A DNA stretch of 28,092 nt from JBBSEZ01 sp038239195. Lineage in GTDB: Bacteria; Planctomycetota; Planctomycetia; Gemmatales; Gemmataceae. The stretch covers positions 1 to 28,092 of the forward strand of contig JBBSEZ010000075.1 in assembly GCA_038239195.1 (NCBI GenBank), written 5' to 3'. Shown here one piece after another: positions 9,227 to 15,634 of the stretch. The position numbers and the translations under genes are program-made. The number at the start of each line of letters is the position of its first letter. Within the stretch, counting starts at the first letter, position 1. Below the pieces are notes generated by a model, which was not told the DNA's origin, did not search any database, and was given only the letters and a program-made list of their open reading frames with translations.

Positions 9227-9261
9227 CGCCCGCTTCGCTTAAGCTAGCGCCATTCGTCGAT
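9227..9261 (-). repeat. Right terminal inverted repeat of the IS4 element
   Basis: Read on the minus strand it starts with the same 18 bases as the left end, followed by CTTAAGCGAAG and CGGGCG. Two of 35 positions differ from the left copy. Confidence 0.85.
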
Positions 9262-9503
9262 CAGGCCGAAGCGCGTAACGCACTGCGGAACTGTGGATTG
9301 TTCGGGGGGAGGACGCAAGCGGCCCTCGCGCTGGAAGGCCGCGTGTCGTGTGAGGGGGCGCGCTCTGGGTGGCGGGGCTCGTAGCGCGCGGCCTGGTGGG
9401 CGAGTGTCGCGCCTGATGGCCCACGCTGCCCTGACGGGGCCCCGCCACCCCGAGCGAGCCCCGCCAGCGACGTCCCGGGATGGGCAGAAAAGCCACCGGA
9501 GCC
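9262..9503. other. Gene-free stretch with a long-range palindrome
   Basis: No gene is supported. GGGTGGCGGGGC (9367-9378) is the exact reverse complement of GCCCCGCCACCC (9439-9450). The 60-nt loop contains a further GTGGGC/GCCCAC pair. The structure could be a leader RNA, a terminator or a remnant of another mobile element. High GC raises the chance of accidental pairing. Confidence 0.4.
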
Positions 9504-9532
9504 TTGCGGCCGGCCCGCGCCGCCCATAGAAT
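9504..9532 (+). promoter_or_regulatory. Probable sigma70-type promoter of the DUF1552 operon
   Basis: TTGCGG (9504-9509), a 17-nt spacer and TAGAAT (9527-9532) match the consensus at 3/6 and 5/6 positions. It lies 93 nt upstream of the chosen start codon. This is a prediction from sequence only. Confidence 0.4.
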
Positions 9533-9625
9533 CGATCCTGTCTCACGAGGCTCGCGGGACGCTCCGGCGCCCCGTTGGGGCGGGCGTCCCCTCCGCGTCA
9601 AGGGGCCCTATTTCGAGGGGGGGCG

Positions 9626-10885
9626 ATGGACGTCTCACGTTCGGGCGCTTCGGGTTGGTCGCGGCGCGCGTTCCTGCGCGGGGCCGGGGTCGCCCTGGGG
9701 CTGCCCCTGCTCGAATCGTTTCCCGCCCTCGGCCGGGCCGCCGCGCCGCCCGCGTCGCCCCGCCGCATGGTGGCCATCGAGACCAACATGGGCATCCTGC
9801 CCCAGTACTTCTTCCCCAAGAAGGCCGGCGCCGACTACGAGTTGACCCCGTACCTGAAGAAGCTCGAGGCCGCCCGCAAGAAGATGACCGTCTTCTCCGG
9901 CGTCAGCCACCCCGGCGTCACCGGCGCCCACGCCGCCGAGAAGTGCTTCCTCACCGGCACGCCGCACCCCGAGCGTGGCGGCTTCCGCAACGGCATCTCC
10001 CTGGACCAGTACGCCGCCGAGCGCGTCGGCAACCACACGCGCTTCCCGTCGCTCGTGCTGGCCATGAGCGGCGAGAACAACCAGACGCTCAGCTTCACCC
10101 GCTCCGGCGCCCCCGTGCCCGCCGAGCGCAGCCCCAACCGCCTGTTCCGCAAGCTCTTTCTACAGGGGAGCTCCGAGGACGTGGCCGCCGTCGTCGAGGC
10201 CTTGCGCCAGCAGCGCAGCATGCTCGACTTCGTCGCCGAGCAGTCGAAGCGCCTCGCGCGGGCGCTCTCGAAGGAGGACCGCCAGCGCCTGGATCAGTAC
10301 TACACCTCCGTCCGCGAGCTCGAGCAGCGGCTGAGGAGCGCCGCTGCCTGGGAGCACAGCCCCAAGCCCAAGGTCAAGGCGGGGCCGCCCAGGGACGTCG
10401 ATGACCAGCGCGAGTTCGTCAAGAAGACCCGGCTGACGTTCGACGTGATCAAGCTCGCCCTGGAGAACGACTCGACGCGCTTCGTCTCGCTGTTCATCGA
10501 CACCACGGTCATCCACAACATCACGCACCACGGCAACCGCGACGAGGTCCTGGCTGAGCTGCGCTCCCACGAGGAGGGGCAGTTCGCGGCCCTGGGCGAC
10601 TTCCTGAAGTCGCTGGACGGCACGCGCGAGCGCGGCGAGTCGCTGCTGGACCGGACGATGGTGCTCTATGGCACCTGCATGGGCAGCGCCAACTCGCACT
10701 CCAACCAGAACCTGCCCGTCCTGCTCGCCGGCGGGGGCTTCCGCCACGGCAAACACCTCGCCTTCGACCAGCAGAAGAACTACCCGCTGACCAACCTGTT
10801 CGTCTCCATGCTCCAGCGCCTGGGGATCGAGGCGAACGAGTTCTCCACCGGCCGCGGCACCTTCCGCGGGCTGGAGACGTCGTGA
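9626..10885 (+). CDS. DUF1552 domain protein, Tat-exported
   Basis: This 419-residue protein matches the DUF1552 family of planctomycetes and related bacteria. It begins with a twin-arginine signal: SRRAFLRG at residues 12-19, then a hydrophobic stretch and PLLES. The body shows family features such as NMGILPQYFFPKKAG, FSGVSHPGVTG, a long helical part with LDQYYTSVRELEQRL, and near the C terminus GTCMGSANSHSNQNLPVLLA followed by a GGGFRHGKHL loop. The fold is expected to be sulfatase/alkaline-phosphatase-like, but the reaction is unknown. I chose the ATG at 9626 because the Tat motif then sits close to the N terminus and a G-rich stretch precedes it. The DUF1592-type gene follows after 46 nt, as is usual for this pair. 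Confidence 0.9.
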   Translation: MDVSRSGASGWSRRAFLRGAGVALGLPLLESFPALGRAAAPPASPRRMVAIETNMGILPQYFFPKKAGADYELTPYLKKLEAARKKMTVFSGVSHPGVTGAHAAEKCFLTGTPHPERGGFRNGISLDQYAAERVGNHTRFPSLVLAMSGENNQTLSFTRSGAPVPAERSPNRLFRKLFLQGSSEDVAAVVEALRQQRSMLDFVAEQSKRLARALSKEDRQRLDQYYTSVRELEQRLRSAAAWEHSPKPKVKAGPPRDVDDQREFVKKTRLTFDVIKLALENDSTRFVSLFIDTTVIHNITHHGNRDEVLAELRSHEEGQFAALGDFLKSLDGTRERGESLLDRTMVLYGTCMGSANSHSNQNLPVLLAGGGFRHGKHLAFDQQKNYPLTNLFVSMLQRLGIEANEFSTGRGTFRGLETS

Positions 10886-10889
10886 AGAT

Positions 10890-11017
10890 GACAAGGTGGC
10901 AAGGTGACGGGGTGACAAGGTGACGCAAGACATGCCGAAGCACGCAAGCCAGCAGACGAAGCAGACCAGGCGCCGTTTCCCCGTCACCCCGTCACCCCGT
11001 CACCTTGTCGCCTTGTC
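10890..11017 (+). repeat. GTGACAAG-type simple repeats in inverted orientation
   Basis: The arm 10890-10925 is built from GGTGACAA/GGGTGACA units. The arm 10982-11017 is its reverse complement at 32 of 36 positions. The start codon of the downstream gene (10932) falls in the 56-nt loop and the second arm lies inside its signal-peptide coding region. In mRNA the arms could form a strong hairpin around the translation start. Confidence 0.7.
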
Positions 11018-13604
11018 CCTGCTGCTGCTCGCCGGCCCGCTCGTCCCGAGGGCGCGGGCGGACACGGCCGAGTATTTCAAGGCGCACTGCATCTCCTGCC
11101 ACGACGGCGAGACGAAGAAGGGCGGCCTGGACCTGACGGCGCTTTCGTTCGAGCCGTCGAGGCCCGACAACTTCGCCCGCTGGGTGCGCGTCCACGACCG
11201 CATCGAGTCGGGGGAGATGCCGCCCCGCTCGCGCAAGCGCCCCCCGGCCAAGGCCGCCGCCGCCGCTCTCCTGTGGATTCACGACGGGCTGGTCAAAGAA
11301 GAAACGGCGAAGGCTGCCAAGGGCAAGACCCGCCTGCGGCGCCTGACGCGCGTCGAGTACGAGAACACCGTCCGCGACCTGCTCGACCTGCCGGGCATCC
11401 CGCTGCAGGGGGAGCTGCCGGCCGACGGCTCGGCGCACGGCTTCGACAACAACAGCGACGCGCTGGACGTCTCGCACGTGAGCCTGGCGAAGTACGTCGA
11501 GGCGGCGGACCGGGCGCTGGACATGGCCATCGCCACGCGCCCGAAGGCCCCCGCCGCGGTCAAGCAGCGCATCTCGCTTGCCAACCCGCACGGCTTCGTC
11601 GCCCACGTGCTTCTGCACGGCGACGGGGTGCTGCTGAAGGACAAGAAGCCCGACCCCGACTTCCCGCCCGCCGGGGAGCACGTGCACCTCGACCAGGGGG
11701 CGCACGAGCGCATGGGGTCGTTCCGCAACAGCTCCAGCGTCGGGCTGTTCCGCCACGAGGACGAGTCGTTCCACCCCTACTTCATCGAGTTCGTCACCAT
11801 CTATCCGGGGCGTTACCGCGTCCGCACCTCCCTGTGGGCTTTCCAGTGGGACAAGGGCAAGGTCCTGCCGGCTCGCGGCACGGAGGCGGCCCGGCTCTCC
11901 GTCGTGACGCTCACCGGCGACGGCCGCGGCGGCGGGCACCCCAGCACGGTCCTGGGCTACTACGATGCCCCGTCGCTGAAGGAGAAGGTCCACGACTTCA
12001 CCACCTGGCTCAACCCCCGCGAGATCATCGGCTTTAACGCCGCCTCGCTCGCCCCCGGCGCCAACACCCGCGGCAAGCTCCGCGCCATGGGCTTCACCGG
12101 CCCCGGCATTGCCTGCGACTACCTGGACGTCGAGGGGCCCCTGCACGACGTCTGGCCGCCGAAGAGCCACAAGGCCCTGTTCGGCGACCTGCCGATCGTC
12201 GAGCTCGAGCAGGTGAAGCACCCGAAGGTCAAGGCGCCGAAGCGCAAGATCGACCGGCAGGAGATGGGGGCCGGCAAGAACCGCCCCGACCCGGTCAAGG
12301 GCGTCTGGACCGTGCGCAGCGACAGGCCGCTGGCCGACGCCGACCGCCTGTTGGGGAAGTTCCTGCCACGCGCCTTCCGTCGCCCCGTCGGCGCCGAGGT
12401 CCGCAACCAGTACGTCGCGCGCGTCAAGAAGCGGCTCGACGCCGGCGACTGCTTCGAGGTCGCGATGCGCGACGCCTACCGGGCCGCCCTCTGCTCGCCC
12501 GACTTTCTCTTTCACGTCGAGCCGAATGGCAAGCTCGACGACCACGCGCTGGCCTGTCGGCTCTCCTACTTCTTCTGGAGGTCGCTGCCCGATGAGAAGC
12601 TGACCGCCCTGGCCGACGCCGGCAAGCTGCGGGGCCCGCCGGCGCTGCGGGCCGAGGTCGATCGCCTGCTGCGCGACCAGAAGTCGGCGCGGTTCGTCGA
12701 GGACTTCCTGGGCCAGTGGCTGAAGCTGCGGCAGATCGCCGCCAACGACCCCGACCGCAAGCTGTACCCCGAGTTCAGCGCCTATCTACAGGATTCGATG
12801 GCGGCCGAGACGCGAGCGTATTTCCGCGAGTTGATCGACAAGGACCTCGACGCCAGCCACGTCGTCAAGTCGGACTTCGCGATGCTCAACGAGAGGCTGG
12901 CGGTCCACTACGGCGTCCGCGGCGTGAGCGGCTCGCAGGTCCGGCGGGTGAAATTGCCGGACGGCTCGCCGCGCGGCGGCTTTCTGTCGCAGGCGGCGAT
13001 CCTGAAGGTGACGGCGAACGGGACGACGACCTCGCCGGTGCCGCGCGGCGCCTTCGTCCTGGACCGCATCCTGGGCAAGCCGCCGGAGCCGCCGCCGCCA
13101 GACGTGGCAGCGATCGAACCGGACGTCCGGGGGACGCAAACGATCCGCCAGCAGCTGGCGAAGCACCGGGACAACCCCAGTTGCGCCTCGTGTCATGCGA
13201 AGATCGACCCGCCCGGCTTCGCGCTGGAGTCGTTCGACGTGATCGGCGGGCTCCGCACGCGCTACCGCTCCATCGGCAAAGGCGATCCGGCCCCGCGCGG
13301 CTCCATCGACCCGTTCATCGGCATCGGCTTCAAGCTGGGGCCGAAGGTCGATCCCAGCGGCGAGCTGCCCGACGGGCGCGCCTTCCGCGACTTCCGCGAG
13401 CTCCGCGACCTGATCGCCTCGGACGAGGACGCGCTGCTCCGCAACCTCGCCCGCCAGTTCGCGGTCTACGGCACGGGCCGCGGCCTGACGTTTTCCGACC
13501 GCGACGAGATCGCGGCCATCGTCGCGGCCACGCGGAAGGGCAAGGGCGGCATCCGGGACCTGATCCGGGAACTGATCGCCAGTAGGCTGTTCGCGACGCG
13601 ATGA
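10932..13604 (+). CDS. DUF1587/DUF1595/DUF1592/DUF1588/DUF1585 multidomain protein with CxxCH motifs
   Basis: This 890-residue exported protein belongs to the planctomycete cytochrome-like group that pairs with DUF1552. After a basic N terminus and signal peptide (about 1-43) comes a PSC1-type domain with CISCH (Cys53, Cys56, His57), a probable c-type heme site. Next come DUF1587 (RRLTRVEYENTVRDLL to VEAADRAL), a central region, DUF1595 (LPRAFRRPVGAEV), DUF1592 (LACRLSYFFWRSLPDE to LNERLAVHYGV), DUF1588 (GGFLSQAAIL to a second CASCH near residue 751) and DUF1585 at the C terminus. The biochemical role is unknown; a periplasmic electron-transfer or polymer-degrading role is inference. I chose the ATG at 10932; a GTG at 10920 is possible but lies inside the simple repeat. 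Confidence 0.9.
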   Translation: MPKHASQQTKQTRRRFPVTPSPRHLVALSLLLLAGPLVPRARADTAEYFKAHCISCHDGETKKGGLDLTALSFEPSRPDNFARWVRVHDRIESGEMPPRSRKRPPAKAAAAALLWIHDGLVKEETAKAAKGKTRLRRLTRVEYENTVRDLLDLPGIPLQGELPADGSAHGFDNNSDALDVSHVSLAKYVEAADRALDMAIATRPKAPAAVKQRISLANPHGFVAHVLLHGDGVLLKDKKPDPDFPPAGEHVHLDQGAHERMGSFRNSSSVGLFRHEDESFHPYFIEFVTIYPGRYRVRTSLWAFQWDKGKVLPARGTEAARLSVVTLTGDGRGGGHPSTVLGYYDAPSLKEKVHDFTTWLNPREIIGFNAASLAPGANTRGKLRAMGFTGPGIACDYLDVEGPLHDVWPPKSHKALFGDLPIVELEQVKHPKVKAPKRKIDRQEMGAGKNRPDPVKGVWTVRSDRPLADADRLLGKFLPRAFRRPVGAEVRNQYVARVKKRLDAGDCFEVAMRDAYRAALCSPDFLFHVEPNGKLDDHALACRLSYFFWRSLPDEKLTALADAGKLRGPPALRAEVDRLLRDQKSARFVEDFLGQWLKLRQIAANDPDRKLYPEFSAYLQDSMAAETRAYFRELIDKDLDASHVVKSDFAMLNERLAVHYGVRGVSGSQVRRVKLPDGSPRGGFLSQAAILKVTANGTTTSPVPRGAFVLDRILGKPPEPPPPDVAAIEPDVRGTQTIRQQLAKHRDNPSCASCHAKIDPPGFALESFDVIGGLRTRYRSIGKGDPAPRGSIDPFIGIGFKLGPKVDPSGELPDGRAFRDFRELRDLIASDEDALLRNLARQFAVYGTGRGLTFSDRDEIAAIVAATRKGKGGIRDLIRELIASRLFATR

Positions 13605-13617
13605 GGGGGAGATGGGG

Positions 13618-14172
13618 ATGAAGATCCAGCACCCGGTCGGGGCCCCGTTGTGGGCCGTCCTGCTCCTCGCGTCTGGCGGCGCGTCGGCCTGGGGCGCCGA
13701 GGTGACGGCCCGTTACCAGGTCACGGGCCTGTTCTGCAAGGAGCGAGTCGCCGACCTGAAGGAGGCGGTCGAAAAGGTCCCTGGCGTCAAACTGGCGCGC
13801 GTCGATTACGAGAACGCCGAGGCGGCCTTCCGGTACGACCCGAAGGAGGCGTTCCCAGGCGCCAGGCCCGAGGACGTGGTCAAGCGCCTCGACGACAAGG
13901 TGCGGGCGGCGTCGAACCACACCTTCGGCGTCCGGCCGCTGCGGAAGGCCCCCCGCGACAAGCTGAAGCTCGTCGAGATAAAGGTCGCCGGCTGCGACTG
14001 CAAGGCGTGTTCGCTGGCGGCCTACGAGGCGGTCTACCGGCTGGAGGGCGTGGAGCAGGCCACCGCCAGCTTCCGCGAGGGGCGCGTCACGGCGCTGATC
14101 GACCCCGCGAAGACCGATCGGGCGAAGCTGAAGGTGGCCCTCCTCAAGCGCGGCGTGACCGTGAAGGACTGA
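13618..14172 (+). CDS. Secreted protein with two HMA-like (heavy-metal-associated) domains
   Basis: This 184-residue protein starts at the second ATG (13618), seven nt after GGGGGAG; the ATG at 13612 sits directly on that site. A signal peptide covers about 1-26 (hydrophobic core WAVLLLASG, then ASAWGAE). Domain one (about 31-75) has the HMA beta-alpha-beta pattern but only one Cys in the metal loop (GLFC at Cys40, then KER). Domain two (about 118-182) has GCDCKAC with Cys126, Cys128 and Cys131. Metal binding in the periplasm is plausible for domain two. The gene starts 13 nt after the DUF1592-type gene, so it is probably cotranscribed and translationally coupled. A link between metal delivery and the cytochrome-like protein is inference. 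Confidence 0.75.
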   Translation: MKIQHPVGAPLWAVLLLASGGASAWGAEVTARYQVTGLFCKERVADLKEAVEKVPGVKLARVDYENAEAAFRYDPKEAFPGARPEDVVKRLDDKVRAASNHTFGVRPLRKAPRDKLKLVEIKVAGCDCKACSLAAYEAVYRLEGVEQATASFREGRVTALIDPAKTDRAKLKVALLKRGVTVKD

Positions 14173-14700
14173 CCCGCCGAGCCCCCGCGTCCGGCACTCC
14201 AGACGGCGAAGCACGGCAAGCGCCGGGTGACACTCGGGCCGGGACGAGCGCGGTCCGATTCGGAGGGCAGGGGCCCCCGGCGCACGAGACAAAGAGGCAA
14301 CGGGCGGCGGGCGGCCGACGGGCAACGGGGGCGCGTCGGTCCGGCACACCGACTCGCAGTTGTTCTCGCATGGCAGCCGGTGCTCTTCCCCGCAGGGCTG
14401 CGTCTCGGACCGAGCGCACCTGCCTCTGGGTCAGGCGCCAGCCTTCCACCCTGGAAGGATGCCTGTTTCAGCGCCTCGGGTTGGTCCCTGGGCCTGGTCA
14501 GGGCTGGTTCTCCGCTCAGGTCGCGCGTCGAGGCGGCCTGCGTTCTGCCTTGAAGTAGGTGACGAGCTCGCCCAGGTCAGCCCGCTGGCTTGTCGCTCAA
14601 ACTGCTCTCCCCACAACGTAGCCGCTACGGGTAGCGTGCTCGATGGTGGGGAGCGTCCCCTTTAGGCGCTCCTTCTTGTCCCTCATTCGAGGCTTCACCC
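14173..14700. other. Gene-free region with one stem-loop near its end
   Basis: No open frame here looks like a protein. CTCCCCAC (14607-14614) pairs with GTGGGGAG (14646-14653), and the loop contains a smaller CGTAGC/GCTACG hairpin. It ends 47 nt before the next start codon. It could be a terminator for the upstream operon, although no T-run follows, or part of a leader. Confidence 0.4.
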
Positions 14701-15141
14701 ATGGCCCCCGCCGACTCTCCCAGCCCCGCGCCGTCTCCGAATGACCAGACCGGCGCCAGCGGCCGCGACAGCCGTGGGCGCTTCGCGAAGGGCAACCCCG
14801 GCGTCCCGGGCAACCCGTTCGCCGGCCGCGTCGCCGCCCTGCGCGCGGCCCTGCTCCGCAGGGCAACGGAGGCCGACGTGGCCGCCGTTGCCGACCGCCT
14901 CCTCGCCAAGGCGCGGAAGGGCGACCTCGCCGCGGCCAAATTGGTGCTGTCCTACTCCCTCGGGCCGCCCGCCGAGTGCGTCGATCCGGGCAGCAGAAGT
15001 GAGGGCGCGCCGGCGATGCGCCAACCGGCCCAGCCGTCACCGACGGCGGTTAACGGTGCTCCCGGGCCCGGTCCGAGCCGTCACTCGCGGCGGTTACCGG
15101 CGGCGCGGCGCCCACTCCGAGCCGTCACCCACGGCGGTTAA
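14701..15141 (+). CDS. Short GRDxxGRFxxGNPG-type hypothetical protein, probably truncated
   Basis: The first 90 residues follow a pattern I remember from many Gemmata hypothetical proteins: a Pro/Ser-rich start, GRDSRGRFAKGNPGVPGNPF, then a helical part (RVAALRAALLRRATEADVAAVADRLLAKARKGDLAAAKLVLSY with family-like spacing). It resembles DUF5681-like or terminase-small-subunit-like proteins. After SLGPPAECVDP the match stops and the remaining 50 residues are encoded by the 44-bp-period repeats, with the stop supplied by the third repeat. The original 3' part therefore seems lost. The start codon is ATG without a strong ribosome binding site. The function is unknown and expression is uncertain. 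Confidence 0.5.
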   Translation: MAPADSPSPAPSPNDQTGASGRDSRGRFAKGNPGVPGNPFAGRVAALRAALLRRATEADVAAVADRLLAKARKGDLAAAKLVLSYSLGPPAECVDPGSRSEGAPAMRQPAQPSPTAVNGAPGPGPSRHSRRLPAARRPLRAVTHGG

Positions 15142-15144
15142 CGG
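15032..15144 (+). repeat. Three 25-bp repeats at an exact 44-bp spacing
   Basis: Copies begin at 15032, 15076 and 15120. Each reads AGCCGTCAC, three variable bases (RCGG follows), then CGGCGGTTAACGG or close to it. The two intervening 19-bp segments are unrelated except for a final CCG. Copies one and three contain the imperfect palindrome CCGTCACCGACGG or a variant. It is probably a planctomycete intergenic repeat family. Confidence 0.75.
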
Positions 15145-15325
15145 CCTACGTCTCCTCTCGCAGCGACCTGGTCGAGCCCGTCGCGGTGGGCGACGTGTTG
15201 CCCGACATGCCCCTGTTTCTCGAGCCCGAGGTTTACGTACCGGCGCCCTGGAAGCAACCTATCAGACGACGTGGGGCGTGTTCCCGACAGCGCTCAAGGG
15301 ATTGCTCGAATCACCCCCGTCGTAG
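15145..15325 (+). pseudogene. Decayed gene fragment with a frameshift
   Basis: Frame one reads SSRSDLVEPVAVGDVLPDMP followed by LFLEPEVYVPAP. A base appears to be missing near 15247, and another frame then continues LEATYQTTWGVFPTALKGLL to a stop at 15325. Together this looks like the C terminus of one planctomycete protein, probably of a family ending in MPLFL-x-YVPVPLE-type sequence, but I cannot name it with confidence. No start or 5' part remains. Confidence 0.45.
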
Positions 15326-15355
15326 CAGCGACTCGTGTTGTCACAAGGTCGAGCG

Positions 15356-15522
15356 GAGAAGGGCCCGCATTTGGAGTGCGTCCGATACGTCGCCGCTTTC
15401 TTTTTCTCTTTTCAAGGGCCACGTTCGGCCGGAGAGGCGGAGCGCCCTCCCGAAGGCTGGGGAGAAAAGGAAGAAAAGAAAGCGGCGACGTATCGGACGC
15501 ACTCCAAATGCGGGCCCTTCTC
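15356..15522. repeat. MITE-like element with perfect 49-bp inverted arms
   Basis: Arm 15356-15404 is the exact reverse complement of arm 15474-15522. The arms start with GAGAAGGGCCCGCATTTGG and end with CGCCGCTTTCTTTT. The 69-bp centre has no gene. No target duplication is obvious on either side. In RNA or single-stranded DNA this would form a very stable hairpin. Confidence 0.85.
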
Positions 15523-15529
15523 ATCCTCT

Positions 15530-15559
15530 TTGTATCGGTCGCGCAAACAGCGCTACAAT
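15530..15559 (+). promoter_or_regulatory. Possible promoter of the receiver-cyclase gene
   Basis: TTGTAT (15530-15535), an 18-nt spacer and TACAAT (15554-15559) lie 75 nt before the ATG at 15635. The -35 begins 7 nt after the large inverted repeat ends. Confidence 0.4.
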
Positions 15560-15634
15560 CCTCCCGCGAGAGGTGGTACGATTTCCTCTGGCGACCCGCC
15601 CGCAACATCGACTCCTTGCCCCGCGAGGCCGTGG

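Larger units (their letters stand above)
7479..9261 (-). mobile_element. IS4-family insertion sequence, inactivated
   Basis: The 1783-bp element is bounded by 35-bp terminal inverted repeats with 33 matches and encodes one transposase on the minus strand with the IS4-type YREK signature. The transposase carries two frameshifts, so it is probably immobile unless helped in trans. About 205 bp between the left repeat and the transposase stop hold no gene. No direct target duplication is visible in the flanks (left TCGGTCAC, right CAGGCCGA). The insertion may be old, or one end may have been replaced by recombination. Confidence 0.85.

Noticed and set aside
15032..15144. Possible CRISPR array
   Set aside because: There are only three imperfect 25-bp repeats with 19-bp spacers, partly overlapping a gene, and no cas genes nearby.
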